DNA of 64,000 bases from Caballeronia novacaledonica (GTDB lineage: Bacteria; Pseudomonadota; Gammaproteobacteria; Burkholderiales; Burkholderiaceae): contig NZ_OGTP01000028.1 of the NCBI RefSeq assembly GCF_900258035.1, forward strand, positions 1-64,000, in the 5' to 3' direction. The notes beneath the pieces were generated by a model. That model ran no database searches. It was not told where the DNA came from and was given only the letters and a program-made list of their open reading frames with translations. Positions 26,000 to 34,565 of the stretch are shown here, piece after piece; the stretch's first letter is position 1, and the number at the start of each line of letters is the position of its first letter. Both the position numbers and the translations under genes were made by a program.

Positions 26000-27022
26000 A
26001 TGCGTGGCGTGATATTTCGCGGTGACTGCACGCTCGAACTCGAAAACTTTCCCGACCCGACACCCGGACCGGGAGAGGTGGTTCTGGAAATCAAGGCGTC
26101 CGGCATGTGCGGCAGCGACCTGCATGTATACCGAAGCCCGCGTGTCGAATCGACAAGGCCCGTGATCGCGGGACATGAACCCTGCGGCGTCGTGGTCGCG
26201 ACGGGCCCGGGAGTCGTGAGTCCTTATGCCCGCGTCGGCTCGCGCGTCATGGTCCATCACTATCGCGGATGCGCGGCTTGCGAAGACTGCCGCTCGGGCT
26301 GGCCGCAGATGTGCCACGCGGTACCCGTGACGGTGTATGGCAGCGATGCGCATGGCGCGCATGCGCCCTACATGAAGGTGGCGGCGGACACGCTCGTACC
26401 TCTCGACGATCGCCTCAGCTTCGCGGCGGGCGCTGCTATCTCCTGCGGAACCGGGACTGCGTGGGGAGCGTTCGAACGCATGGGACTGACTGGACGAGAC
26501 ACGCTCGCGGTGTTTGGTCAGGGGCCAGTCGGTCTGTCGGCCACGCTGCTCGCCAAGGCGCAGGGCGCGCGCGTCATCGCGCTCGATATCGACGAGAACC
26601 GGCGCGCGAGCGCGAAGGCCTTTGGCGCAGATCACGTGCTGAATCCTCGCGACTGCAACGTAATCGATGCCGTCCGGGAACTCACTGCGGGCCGAGGGGC
26701 CACCATGACACTGGAAACCTCCGGCGCAACCGCCGCCGCTGAAGATGCCATGACCTGTGTCCGCCCATGGGGAACGGTCTGTCTGGTCGGTATCGGTGCC
26801 GAGATCAGGTTCTCCCTTGCGAAGATGCTGCGCAGCCAGCTACGGATATTGCCGTCCTGGACCATGTCGATCATGGCTCAAAAAGCTTGCGCTGACTTCA
26901 GCGTCGAACGGAATGTCGATCTGGACTCACTCTTCACGGATCGCTGGACCCTCGATCAGGCTGAAGAGGCGTACACGAAATTCAACCTGCAGAGCGGCGG
27001 CAAGGGTGTTTTTCTCATGTAG
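26000..27022 (+). CDS. Zinc-dependent alcohol dehydrogenase
   Basis: A medium-chain dehydrogenase/reductase of 340 residues. Catalytic zinc ligands are Cys37 (MCGSDLH) and His59/Glu60 (GHEPCG). The structural zinc lobe has Cys91, 94, 97 and 105 in GCAACEDCRSGWPQMC. The Rossmann motif is FGQGPVGLSATLLAK with an acidic LDIDEN that favours NAD. It oxidises a primary or secondary alcohol. It is followed after 89 nt by an aldehyde dehydrogenase, so an alcohol-aldehyde-acid sequence feeding the CoA ligase is likely. Confidence 0.92.
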   Translation: MRGVIFRGDCTLELENFPDPTPGPGEVVLEIKASGMCGSDLHVYRSPRVESTRPVIAGHEPCGVVVATGPGVVSPYARVGSRVMVHHYRGCAACEDCRSGWPQMCHAVPVTVYGSDAHGAHAPYMKVAADTLVPLDDRLSFAAGAAISCGTGTAWGAFERMGLTGRDTLAVFGQGPVGLSATLLAKAQGARVIALDIDENRRASAKAFGADHVLNPRDCNVIDAVRELTAGRGATMTLETSGATAAAEDAMTCVRPWGTVCLVGIGAEIRFSLAKMLRSQLRILPSWTMSIMAQKACADFSVERNVDLDSLFTDRWTLDQAEEAYTKFNLQSGGKGVFLM

Positions 27023-27111
27023 CCGGCCAGAACACGCATTCGGCCCGGCGCCCCACACGTACTACGTGTCCGCCCGCCACACCGCAATTGATCAAACAAA
27101 CGGAGACTCTT

Positions 27112-28611
27112 ATGGATCGGCAGACGTCGGCGGCGCCGCTCAACGAATCCACCAGCCGGTTCCTTTCGCGGGGCCAGCATGGGCTTCTTGTCGACGGTCA
27201 GATGGGACCGGGTTCATCGAACCGGACCTTCGACACCCTCAACCCTTCGACGGGCGAAGTCCTGGCGCGCCTTGCCGAAGGAGACGATTCGGACATCGAC
27301 CGTGCCGTCCGCGTGGCCCGCGCCGCGTTCGAGGGAGCGTGGAGCCACTGGACGCCGTATGAACGCCAGGCTCTTCTTTACCGCGCGCACGACATCATCG
27401 ACAGGAATTTCGACGAACTGGCGCAGATCGAATCACTGGACATGGGCGCGCCCATTTCCCGGACTCGCGCCGCCAAGGGTGCGTTGCTCAAGATGATTCT
27501 CTTCTTTGCCTCGCAGAGCGGGAATATCAGCGGCCAAACCTTGCAGAACGGATTGCCCGGCGAAGTGGTCACGATGTCGATGAAGGCGCCGGTCGGCGTG
27601 ATCGGCGGAATCATTCCGTGGAACGGCCCGCTGGTCGGGCAATGGTGGCTGCTCGGCGCCGTGCTCGCCAGCGGCTGCACGGCCGTGCTCAAGCCCGCCG
27701 AGGATGCGTCGCTGAGCGTGCTGCGCACCGTCGAGTTGCTGCACGAAGCAGGTTTGCCCGCTGGAGTCCTGAATGTGGTGACCGGAACCGGCAGCGTCGC
27801 CGGCGCAGCGCTCGCGCGTCATCCGGATGTCGATCGCATTGCATTCACCGGATCGACCGCGACCGGGCGCAAGATCATCGAAGCTTCGGCGGTCAATATC
27901 AAGAAGCTTCAGCTCGAACTCGGCGGAAAGTCACCGGACATCGTGTTCACCGATGCGGACCTCACCAAGGCAGTGCCCGGAGCAGCGATGGGCGTGTTCG
28001 CGAACTCGGGACAGATTTGCTTTGCGGGTACACGCGTCTTCGTCGAACGATCCATCGTCGATGAATTCGCATCGCGCGTGGCTCATTTTGCGCGCGGGAT
28101 CAAGATCGGCCGCAGCATGGACCCCGATGCGCAACTGGGGCCGTTGATCTCCCGTCGGCAACTCGATCGCGTGATGTCTTATATCGACATTGGTTCTAGC
28201 GAGGGCGCGCGTCTCGTATGCGGCGGAGAACGACTTGATGGCGCCCTCTCCGATGGATACTTCGTTACGCCTACAGTTTTCAGTGACGTCGACAACGAAA
28301 TGCGTATTGCGCAGGAAGAGATCTTTGGTCCCGTGATGTCCATTATCCCGTTCGACACGGTCGAGGAAGCGATCGCCCTCGGCAACCAGACCGAGTACGG
28401 TCTGGGCGGCGCGGTCTGGACTCAGGACATTTCAAGAGCGCTGAAGGTAGTCCGGAGAATTCACACGGGCGTGATGTGGGTCAATTGTTATGGCCTCATC
28501 GATCCGCTCGTTGGCTTCGGTGGCACAAAGCATAGTGGGTATGGGGCGAAGGGTGGCGTCGCCCATCTCGACAATTACCTTTACTCGAAGAGCGTCTACA
28601 TCAATACGTAG
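27112..28611 (+). CDS. Aldehyde dehydrogenase family protein
   Basis: A complete 499-residue NAD(P)-dependent aldehyde dehydrogenase. Motifs are GVIGGIIPWNGPL, KPAEDASLSVLR, FTGSTATGRKI, the catalytic Glu in LELGGKSPDIVF, the nucleophilic Cys in NSGQICFAGTRVFVE, and EEIFGPVMSIIPFD. The ATG at 27112 follows CGGAGACTCTT; an upstream ATG at 27088 lacks a site. It is last in the rightward group transporter-porin-alcohol dehydrogenase-aldehyde dehydrogenase and would convert the aldehyde to the carboxylate used by the CoA ligase or CoA-transferases. Confidence 0.95.
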   Translation: MDRQTSAAPLNESTSRFLSRGQHGLLVDGQMGPGSSNRTFDTLNPSTGEVLARLAEGDDSDIDRAVRVARAAFEGAWSHWTPYERQALLYRAHDIIDRNFDELAQIESLDMGAPISRTRAAKGALLKMILFFASQSGNISGQTLQNGLPGEVVTMSMKAPVGVIGGIIPWNGPLVGQWWLLGAVLASGCTAVLKPAEDASLSVLRTVELLHEAGLPAGVLNVVTGTGSVAGAALARHPDVDRIAFTGSTATGRKIIEASAVNIKKLQLELGGKSPDIVFTDADLTKAVPGAAMGVFANSGQICFAGTRVFVERSIVDEFASRVAHFARGIKIGRSMDPDAQLGPLISRRQLDRVMSYIDIGSSEGARLVCGGERLDGALSDGYFVTPTVFSDVDNEMRIAQEEIFGPVMSIIPFDTVEEAIALGNQTEYGLGGAVWTQDISRALKVVRRIHTGVMWVNCYGLIDPLVGFGGTKHSGYGAKGGVAHLDNYLYSKSVYINT

Positions 28612-28657
28612 GTTTGCGGGGCCGCAACCAACGGACGCTCTCCGCCTTGCCGGCCTG

Positions 28658-29881
28658 CTAAGACGCGGAGAACGCCTTCAAGGACAACAAGAATCCGACG
28701 ATGGACATGCAGGACAGCATCCATATCGCCGAGCCATAGTCGTCAAGCCACTGGGTCCCGAGTAGAAAGCAGGCAACGCCCGTGAGCGCGCCTGCAAAGG
28801 AAAACACGAACGCGCCTGCAATGGCTCGCGCCGCATCCCCTCCCGGCGCGAGGCGCACGATTTCGCTCACGAACACACCGTTCCAGCCAGCGGCCACGAA
28901 GCCGAGCACGGCCAGGAAAAAGTAGATCAGCGCGATCGGCCAGTCGGGCCGCACGAAAGGAAGCGCGAGCAGCATCGCCACGGCAACGCCGACGGCAAGC
29001 GACAGGGCAAGCGCGCCCGACTTGATCGCGTCGGCCGTCAGCCCCCACGCGAATCGGCCGCAGAACCCACCCGCGTTGAAGCACGACAGGCCGATGCCTG
29101 CAGCCACAAGGCTGAGCCCGGTGTGCCTGACGAGCATCGGCACGAGATAGGTCGTCAGAACAAGTTGTACTCCGGCAAACACCGCACCCGCCAGGCACGT
29201 GTACTTGAGCGCCGTAACATCGAGGATCAGGCTGATGTCGCCGGCCATTCGGCCTCCGTGTCGCGCGCTATGCTTCTCCGAGATGGGAAACCAGTCACGC
29301 GTTACTTCGAGCAAGAGCACGCCGGCGATACTCAGAGCGGCGATCGCCAGCAACGCGCGCTGCCATCCGACAAGAACGGTCAGAAACGGCGCGAGAACTC
29401 CGGCAATCACACCACCTATCGGAACAGCGGACTGCTTGATCGAGAAAAGCACGGCCCGCCGTCCGGGTGGAGCAGCCCCCTCCAGCATCGCGCCGGTGGC
29501 GGGATTCGCGAGGCCATAGGAAACGCCAAGCAGCGCCGATGCGACCACGGTCACCGCAACGGACGGGATTGCAGCGAACCCAAGTCCCAGCCCCGACCCT
29601 GCCAGACTCAGTCGCGTCGCACGCACGATACCGATGCGCGCGACGAGCGATCCGGAGAACATCGACGAGATCATCGCCGCGAAATAGACGACCAGCACCT
29701 GCCCGCCGACGAGCGACTCGCGCACGCCGAGCCCGTGCGCCATCGCGGGCGCCATCGCAGGAATCGCGAAGACTTCCACCATCGCGAACGTGTGCAGGGT
29801 CGTCGAGAGCGTGAGCACGGCCGATGTCCGTCTGCGCGGCGAGGCCGCGCAAGCATTGTCGGCGTGAACACGTTCACTCAT
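28658..29881 (-). CDS. MFS transporter
   Basis: A 407-residue major facilitator protein with about 12 hydrophobic helices, of a different subgroup from the MHS proteins. An N-terminal cytoplasmic tail is rich in Arg and Ser, then TLHTFAMVEVFAIPAMAPAM starts helix 1. The loop 2-3 region is SLVARIGIVRATRL. LGVSYGLANPATGAMLEG and FSIKQSAVPIGG resemble the YNFM/CynX-like branch. It follows the MmgE/PrpD gene by about 50 nt and is third in a leftward operon with the SDR at 31408. The substrate is unknown; uptake or efflux of a pathway acid is plausible. Confidence 0.85.
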   Translation of the reverse strand: MSERVHADNACAASPRRRTSAVLTLSTTLHTFAMVEVFAIPAMAPAMAHGLGVRESLVGGQVLVVYFAAMISSMFSGSLVARIGIVRATRLSLAGSGLGLGFAAIPSVAVTVVASALLGVSYGLANPATGAMLEGAAPPGRRAVLFSIKQSAVPIGGVIAGVLAPFLTVLVGWQRALLAIAALSIAGVLLLEVTRDWFPISEKHSARHGGRMAGDISLILDVTALKYTCLAGAVFAGVQLVLTTYLVPMLVRHTGLSLVAAGIGLSCFNAGGFCGRFAWGLTADAIKSGALALSLAVGVAVAMLLALPFVRPDWPIALIYFFLAVLGFVAAGWNGVFVSEIVRLAPGGDAARAIAGAFVFSFAGALTGVACFLLGTQWLDDYGSAIWMLSCMSIVGFLLSLKAFSAS

Positions 29882-29931
29882 CGCCGTGCACGCGACTTAT
29901 CGAGCCGCACGCTTTTGCGAAAGCATCGATC

Positions 29932-31356
29932 CTAGCCACGCTGAAGCAGCGCGGTTACCTCTCGTATCGGCATGTCGGGCGGATGACGATCGATAACGTC
30001 AAACAATGCTTCGGCCTGTGATTTGGATATCACGTCCGTGGTCAACTCGGTCAGCTTTGCGGCGAACTGACTTGCAGTGAACGGTCTGGTCGGGCTGCCC
30101 GTGGCGCGCTCCTGAAAGATGTGCTCGGAACTGCCGTCCCGGTAGCGAACAGTCACATCAGCCACGAAGAAGCGATACTTCTCGTCGAGTTCGGGCGACA
30201 CGGTAAGCCTGATCAGTTGCGCGAAACGGATGACCTCGGACTGAGGCGACAGGTCGAGCTTCTTCTCCAGAAAGTCTCGATGCGTCCGATAGCCGTTGCC
30301 CATCGACAACGCGGAAAGCGCCATCTGCACAGGAAGCGAATACTGAAGTTCCTCGATATTGCGCGGCGCATAGATGTGTGCATTCCGAGTGCCGACGATC
30401 GCATCCGTCATCGTCTGGATTCTCGCGTCCACGCCGGTGATTTCGTGCACCCGTTCCCTGACCCGCGCCATCGTTTCGATATAGGCATGATTGGCCGCGC
30501 AGCAGCAGTACGCCTTGAACGACATCTGCTCGACTTGCAGCGGCGCGTCGAGCGCGAAATCATCGATCGCTTCGTCACCGACCGCTTTCCGAATGAACGT
30601 GCGGTAAAGACCACGATCTCCCGTCAGAAAACGTCGCGGCCCCGTCACTCCCGCGAGCGCCAGTTCGACGGACTCGATCCCATTGCGCACAGCGAGGCCT
30701 GCATGGGCGCGTTTGATCGAGCCGCCGGTAGACGCGTATTCGGTCGTGCCGCTTGCGTGGCTCAAAGCGATGGAGAGCGCATTGAACGTCTGCTCCGCGT
30801 TCAGCCCGTATAACTTCGCAGCGGTCGCCGCGGCGCCGAAGTTGGCGAGTACCGAATGCGGCTGCCAGCCGGCATTGAGGAGATCGGGCGAACCAAGCCG
30901 ACCGATACGCACATACGTCTCGTATCCGGCCAGAAGGGCCACCGTCACTTCCTCGAGCGTCGCGCCCACCTCCTCGCCGACCGCAAAAGCAGTCGGCACG
31001 ACGCAACATCCGGGATGCGCATTGCCCGCGAAATCGTCGTATTCGAAGCCGTGCCCGTAGGCCGCATTGATATAGGCGGCATCGGCAGGCGCGGCCTTGA
31101 ATGTCTCCGCGACGATCGTCGCCGTCCCGGGACGCGGATTGCGAAATTTGCGCACTTGTCTGGACCATGGCAGTTGCGATGCGCCGATCTGAATCGCAAG
31201 CTGATCCTTGACCAGTCTCTTTACCGCTTCCCGCGCGTCGTCGTTGATGTGACGGGAATCGAAGTCGACGACGAACCGCGCGACCGCCTCTTCAAGAGTC
31301 TTGATGTCATCTGCCATAAAGCTGTCCATGCTCCTCGAAAACGATTGATCCGGCAT
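29932..31356 (-). CDS. MmgE/PrpD family protein
   Basis: A 474-residue protein of the 2-methylcitrate dehydratase / cis-aconitate decarboxylase / iminodisuccinate epimerase superfamily. Diagnostic parts are the helical N-terminus with HINDDAREAVKRLVKDQLAIQIG, the active-site segment YGHGFEYDDFAGNAHPGCCVVPTAFAVGE, and SHASGTTEYASTGGSIKRAHAGLAVRNG. I prefer the ATG at 31356 because GAGGAGGC lies 10 nt upstream. Members handle C4-C7 di- and tricarboxylates, and relatives occur in itaconate loci, which fits a C5 dicarboxylate pathway here. The precise reaction cannot be read. Confidence 0.88.
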   Translation of the reverse strand: MPDQSFSRSMDSFMADDIKTLEEAVARFVVDFDSRHINDDAREAVKRLVKDQLAIQIGASQLPWSRQVRKFRNPRPGTATIVAETFKAAPADAAYINAAYGHGFEYDDFAGNAHPGCCVVPTAFAVGEEVGATLEEVTVALLAGYETYVRIGRLGSPDLLNAGWQPHSVLANFGAAATAAKLYGLNAEQTFNALSIALSHASGTTEYASTGGSIKRAHAGLAVRNGIESVELALAGVTGPRRFLTGDRGLYRTFIRKAVGDEAIDDFALDAPLQVEQMSFKAYCCCAANHAYIETMARVRERVHEITGVDARIQTMTDAIVGTRNAHIYAPRNIEELQYSLPVQMALSALSMGNGYRTHRDFLEKKLDLSPQSEVIRFAQLIRLTVSPELDEKYRFFVADVTVRYRDGSSEHIFQERATGSPTRPFTASQFAAKLTELTTDVISKSQAEALFDVIDRHPPDMPIREVTALLQRG

Positions 31357-31407
31357 TCTCGTATTGCCTCCTCGCACCATGCAGGCGAGTAGCCCCACTG
31401 AACATCC

Positions 31408-32166
31408 TCAACAGAACGAGCGCGTCGCGCCGCCATCGACCTGAATCACCTGTCCACTGATGAAGCCGGCATGCTCCGAGGCGAGAAAGGCAACGGTGGC
31501 CGCGAGCTCTTGCGGTGTTCCCGCCCGCTTCATTGGTACTTCCTGAATGCGCCGCTCCAGATTGTGGTAAGCCGCGAATGTCGGCGTGATCACCGTAGCC
31601 GGGGCTACCGCGTTGACCGTCACGCCGCGCTCCGCGACTTCCATCGCGAGATGCTTCAACGCCGCCTGCACACCCGCGCGAAACACGGTGGAGATCGCGT
31701 GCCTCGGCATCGGCTGTTTTACGCTGGCCGATGTGATGGCAACGATGCGCCCCCACCCGCTCTCCGTCATGAGCGGCGCAAGCTTGCGCAGCACAAGCAA
31801 GGCCCCATGAAGCTGCTGCAGATAGCCCGTGTTCCACCGTTCGGGATCGTTCTCGTCGAGAAAGTCGCGCATCGGACTCGGCGGCCGTGGTGTGTTGACG
31901 ATCAGGATTTGCGCACCACCCAGTCTCAGCGACTCATCTACGAGCGCGTCGACGTCCGGCTCGCTGGTGATGTCGCCAGCGCGACTGAATACATTGACGC
32001 CATATTCCCGCTGCAACGTTTCGCTAGATCTCGCGAGCCGCTGTGCGTCGCGCGCGAACATGATCAGCTCGGCGCCTTCAGCGGCGAGCGCCTGACAAAT
32101 CGCGTAGCCAAGTCCCGCGCTTCCTCCGATCACGATGGCGCGCTTTCCCCGAATGCCGAGATCCAT
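31408..32166 (-). CDS. SDR-fold protein lacking the YxxxK motif
   Basis: A 252-residue Rossmann SDR with GGSAGLGYAIC for cofactor, the FARDAQRL segment (Arg suggests NADP), and a typical C-terminus SGQVIQVDGGATRS. Where classical members have S...Y-x-x-x-K it reads SASVKQPMPRHAISTVFRAGVQAALKHLA, so the catalytic Tyr and Lys are absent. A branch of SDRs with an S-N-x-x-R type segment at this place is known, so the protein may be an atypical reductase or non-catalytic. It is first in the operon with MmgE/PrpD and the MFS gene, directly under operator H. Confidence 0.87.
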   Translation of the reverse strand: MDLGIRGKRAIVIGGSAGLGYAICQALAAEGAELIMFARDAQRLARSSETLQREYGVNVFSRAGDITSEPDVDALVDESLRLGGAQILIVNTPRPPSPMRDFLDENDPERWNTGYLQQLHGALLVLRKLAPLMTESGWGRIVAITSASVKQPMPRHAISTVFRAGVQAALKHLAMEVAERGVTVNAVAPATVITPTFAAYHNLERRIQEVPMKRAGTPQELAATVAFLASEHAGFISGQVIQVDGGATRSFC

Positions 32167-32210
32167 GCGCGAGCTCCTCCTTCCCGGTGAGTCGTGTTGC
32201 TTTACTCTAG

Positions 32211-32229
32211 TTTATACATTATGCATTAT
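32211..32229 (-). promoter_or_regulatory. GntR-type operator plus -10 box (site H)
   Basis: On the minus strand: ATAATGCATAAT, one G, then TATAAA. The 12-mer matches 11 of 12 consensus positions and keeps the exact 1-nt spacing to the -10 box. It lies 45 nt upstream of the atypical SDR and would control the SDR-MmgE/PrpD-MFS operon. Confidence 0.78.
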
Positions 32230-32396
32230 GGAGGCAAGATGGTTTTCTCGGCAATCGTCGGGAACCCATGACGAGCCACCGAGAATAATTTGCGATTATT
32301 CGATCAAAAAAATATCGAAATGGGTAGGTTTTACCTTGCTGCGATGCAATCCACGCGTTCTTCACAAAAAGCTTGCTACCGCGACAGCTTCGAATT

Positions 32397-32415
32397 ACGA
32401 TGCATAATATATTAT
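32397..32415 (+). promoter_or_regulatory. GntR-type operator with overlapping palindrome (site I)
   Basis: ATAATATATTAT (32404-32415) is a perfect 12-bp palindrome, overlapped by ACGATGCATAAT (32397-32408, 9 of 12 to consensus). A CATAAT or TATTAT -10 box lies within it. It ends 15 nt before the ATG of the MHS transporter and directly before its GGAGGA ribosome-binding site, so a bound regulator would block initiation. Confidence 0.7.
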
Positions 32416-32430
32416 ACAACGGAGGAAGAC

Positions 32431-33723
32431 ATGTCTGCATTGCCGTTGCAAGCGAATGGCGCCGCGATCAACATGGCGAAGAAGGCCGCCTTCTCGACCG
32501 TCGTCGGGAATGCGCTGGAATGGTTCGATTTCGCCAGCTATGCGTTCTTTGCCACCATCATTTCCCGTCAGTTTTTTCCTCCAGGTGACGCCGCAACCGC
32601 TCTCATAGGAACGTTCGCGGTCTTTGGCATCGGATTGGTTGCGCGCCCTCTCGGGGCAGTCCTGTTCGGTCGCTTGGGCGACGTCAAAGGACGCAAGCTC
32701 GCCCTGTTGATCGCCATGCCGATGATGGGTTTCGGCACACTGATGATCGGACTCCTGCCAACGTATGCCAGCATCGGAATTGCCGCGCCGATTTTGCTGG
32801 TGGTCTGCCGCCTGTTGCAGGGATTCTCGGCCGGCGGCGAGGTTGGCAATGCAATCGCTTTTCTCATCGAGTGGTCGCCGCCAAGAAAGCGCGCTCTGTA
32901 TAGCAGCCTGCAACAGGCCAGTGCAGTCGGCGGAACCTTGATTGGTTCTCTCATTGCCGCATCGCTCTCCAGCATGATGAACCATGACCTGCTCCAAAGC
33001 TGGGGATGGAGAATTCCGTTTCTGATTGGTGGACTCGTGATCGCGCCGCTGGGCTTCTACTTGCGTTCGAAGGTCGAGGAGACACCCTTTTTTGCGGACG
33101 AAGGCCCGAACAGCAAAGTATCGACTTCTGCAGAGCACCCGGCCTGGGTTCTCTGTGCCAAAACGGTCGGCATCTCGACGGTTTGGGTCGTCTCCTTTTA
33201 TGTCTTTCTGATCTACGTTCCGGCTTATCTCTCGGTGCATGGCCATATTCACAACGCCAACGCCCTTTGGATCAACACTGCAGGCCTGCTTGTCATGGTG
33301 ATCAGCATCGTGCTGTCCGCCATCGTTTCCGATGTTGTCGGGAGGAAGCCGCTGCTTCTCTTCTCATCCATTTGCGTTCTCGTCTTTTCGTACCCGTTGT
33401 TCGTCTTGTTCGCAAACAGCACTTCGGTCTTTACCGTCTTCCTCGGGATTGTTCTGTGCGGAGGATTGGCAGGGATCTTTGCCGGCACCTGTCCTGCAGC
33501 CATGGCGGAAATGTTTCCGACCCGACTGCGAACGACCGGCGTGTCGATCGGATTCGGCCTCTCGACTGCGATCTTCGGTGGATTCGCATCGCTCATCTCG
33601 GAGACACTGATCAAGGTAACGGGATCGCAACTCTCCCCAAGCTTCTTCGTGATGTGTACTGCAATTATTTCCCTCGCAGTTATCTTCTCACTCAAGGAAA
33701 CGGCGCACGATCCGCTCAAGTAG
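32431..33723 (+). CDS. MHS-family MFS transporter, paralogue of the one at 23.2 kb
   Basis: A 430-residue, 12-helix MHS symporter. It shows GNALEWFDFASYAFFAT, GRLGDVKGRKLALLIAMPMMG, LLQGFSAGGEVGNAIAFLIEWSPP, and a C-terminus ending in SLKETAHDPLK. The match to the transporter at 23239 runs along the whole length, and both are preceded by two operators and a divergent SDR. The ATG at 32431 has a near-perfect GGAGGA 5 nt upstream. Two importers of one family in one regulon suggest either two related substrates or two affinities. Confidence 0.93.
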   Translation: MSALPLQANGAAINMAKKAAFSTVVGNALEWFDFASYAFFATIISRQFFPPGDAATALIGTFAVFGIGLVARPLGAVLFGRLGDVKGRKLALLIAMPMMGFGTLMIGLLPTYASIGIAAPILLVVCRLLQGFSAGGEVGNAIAFLIEWSPPRKRALYSSLQQASAVGGTLIGSLIAASLSSMMNHDLLQSWGWRIPFLIGGLVIAPLGFYLRSKVEETPFFADEGPNSKVSTSAEHPAWVLCAKTVGISTVWVVSFYVFLIYVPAYLSVHGHIHNANALWINTAGLLVMVISIVLSAIVSDVVGRKPLLLFSSICVLVFSYPLFVLFANSTSVFTVFLGIVLCGGLAGIFAGTCPAAMAEMFPTRLRTTGVSIGFGLSTAIFGGFASLISETLIKVTGSQLSPSFFVMCTAIISLAVIFSLKETAHDPLK

Positions 33724-33906
33724 CAAAGAAGATAAGGAAGCGGAAACAGACGCCACGCCCGCGAAATCTCGAGTTCGCGGGCAACTGCGGCGCACGTCGA
33801 AACACACTGCCTTGACAGCGCCTGGCAAACGACGCTTGGCCGTAAACGTGATGACGTGCCCGCTATCATCAGTCATACGCCCATAAGCAGTCCCGTCGGG
33901 TCCATG

Positions 33907-34023
33907 GCGGTAGTGCCACACAAGCTTTATCGCAGTGTCGTTCGCTTCCGAGCCGTAACTCTGGAACAGTACTTTCGACATCGGCGCGGGCGCGTGGCTG
34001 AGCAGATTCTCGCCGGTTCCATC
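33907..34023 (-). pseudogene. Class III aminotransferase remnant
   Basis: About 39 codons read DGTGENLLSHAPAPMSKVLF followed by QSYGSEANDTAIKLVWHYR. The SGSEANDTAIKLVW-type segment is the hallmark of omega-amino acid:pyruvate aminotransferases (class III). The rest of the enzyme is missing on both sides, so this is a decayed fragment. It is part of a 1.1-kb stretch of gene remnants after the transporter. Confidence 0.65.
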
Positions 34024-34085
34024 GCTTGCGCTTGTTCTTCACGAAGACCGCGTACACGCCGGCTACGGTGAAAACAAAGCAGCTC

Positions 34086-34565
34086 TTACCGTTCTTCAGC
34101 GCTTGTGGCTCGCCTCCACACGCCTTCCAGCATCGCAGGCACCCATTGCTCGGCCGGGCAGCGACTCCATGTGTCGGCAAGGAAAATCATCGATTCGTCA
34201 CCACTCGTCTGCCGAGCCTTCTCCAGTTCCAACAACAGCAGCGTACCCGCCGAGTAGGGGCAGCCACCGACCGTTCCACTCGATGTCGCTTGACGAAGGA
34301 CCACGCCCGGCGCGAAAAGGCAGCGATGGCTGGCCATCTCGGGCGTGAGTGTCTGCCGCACCGAGACGTCGAGATAAAGACTACGCATTTGATTCAGGCC
34401 TTTTACGACATTGTGTATTGCCACGCTGACCGCGTGGACGCCTGCAAGGTCTCCACCGACCATCGACGCGAGTAACGCCTTGGCGCGTGTCACCTTGCCG
34501 GTTACTTGCCAGGCCAGATTACGCAGCGTATTACCCGGCGCAAGCGACGAAAACAACGAAGGCAT
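34086..34565 (-). CDS. Hypothetical ORF (159 aa), possibly a remnant
   Basis: An open frame with coding-like codon use but no family I can name. A stretch from residue 85 (VVLRQATSSGTVGGCPYSAGT) recalls the segment after the ExxR helix of cytochromes P450, but no haem-ligand loop is present and the match is weak. It overlaps the start of the Crp/Fnr remnant on the other strand by 2 nt and has no convincing ribosome-binding site. It may be a fragment of a once larger gene, like its neighbours. Confidence 0.35.
   Translation of the reverse strand: MPSLFSSLAPGNTLRNLAWQVTGKVTRAKALLASMVGGDLAGVHAVSVAIHNVVKGLNQMRSLYLDVSVRQTLTPEMASHRCLFAPGVVLRQATSSGTVGGCPYSAGTLLLLELEKARQTSGDESMIFLADTWSRCPAEQWVPAMLEGVWRRATSAEER

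Noticed and set aside
28611-28640. Small hairpin TTTGCGG/CCGCAA after the aldehyde dehydrogenase as a terminator
   Set aside because: The stem is short and no T-run follows on either strand. It is not strong enough to call.
34405-34420. A partial match to the GntR operator/-10 element (ACATTGTGTATTG) in the remnant region
   Set aside because: Only about 7 of 12 positions match, it is not before a gene in a sensible place, and it lies inside a degenerate frame. I treat it as chance.
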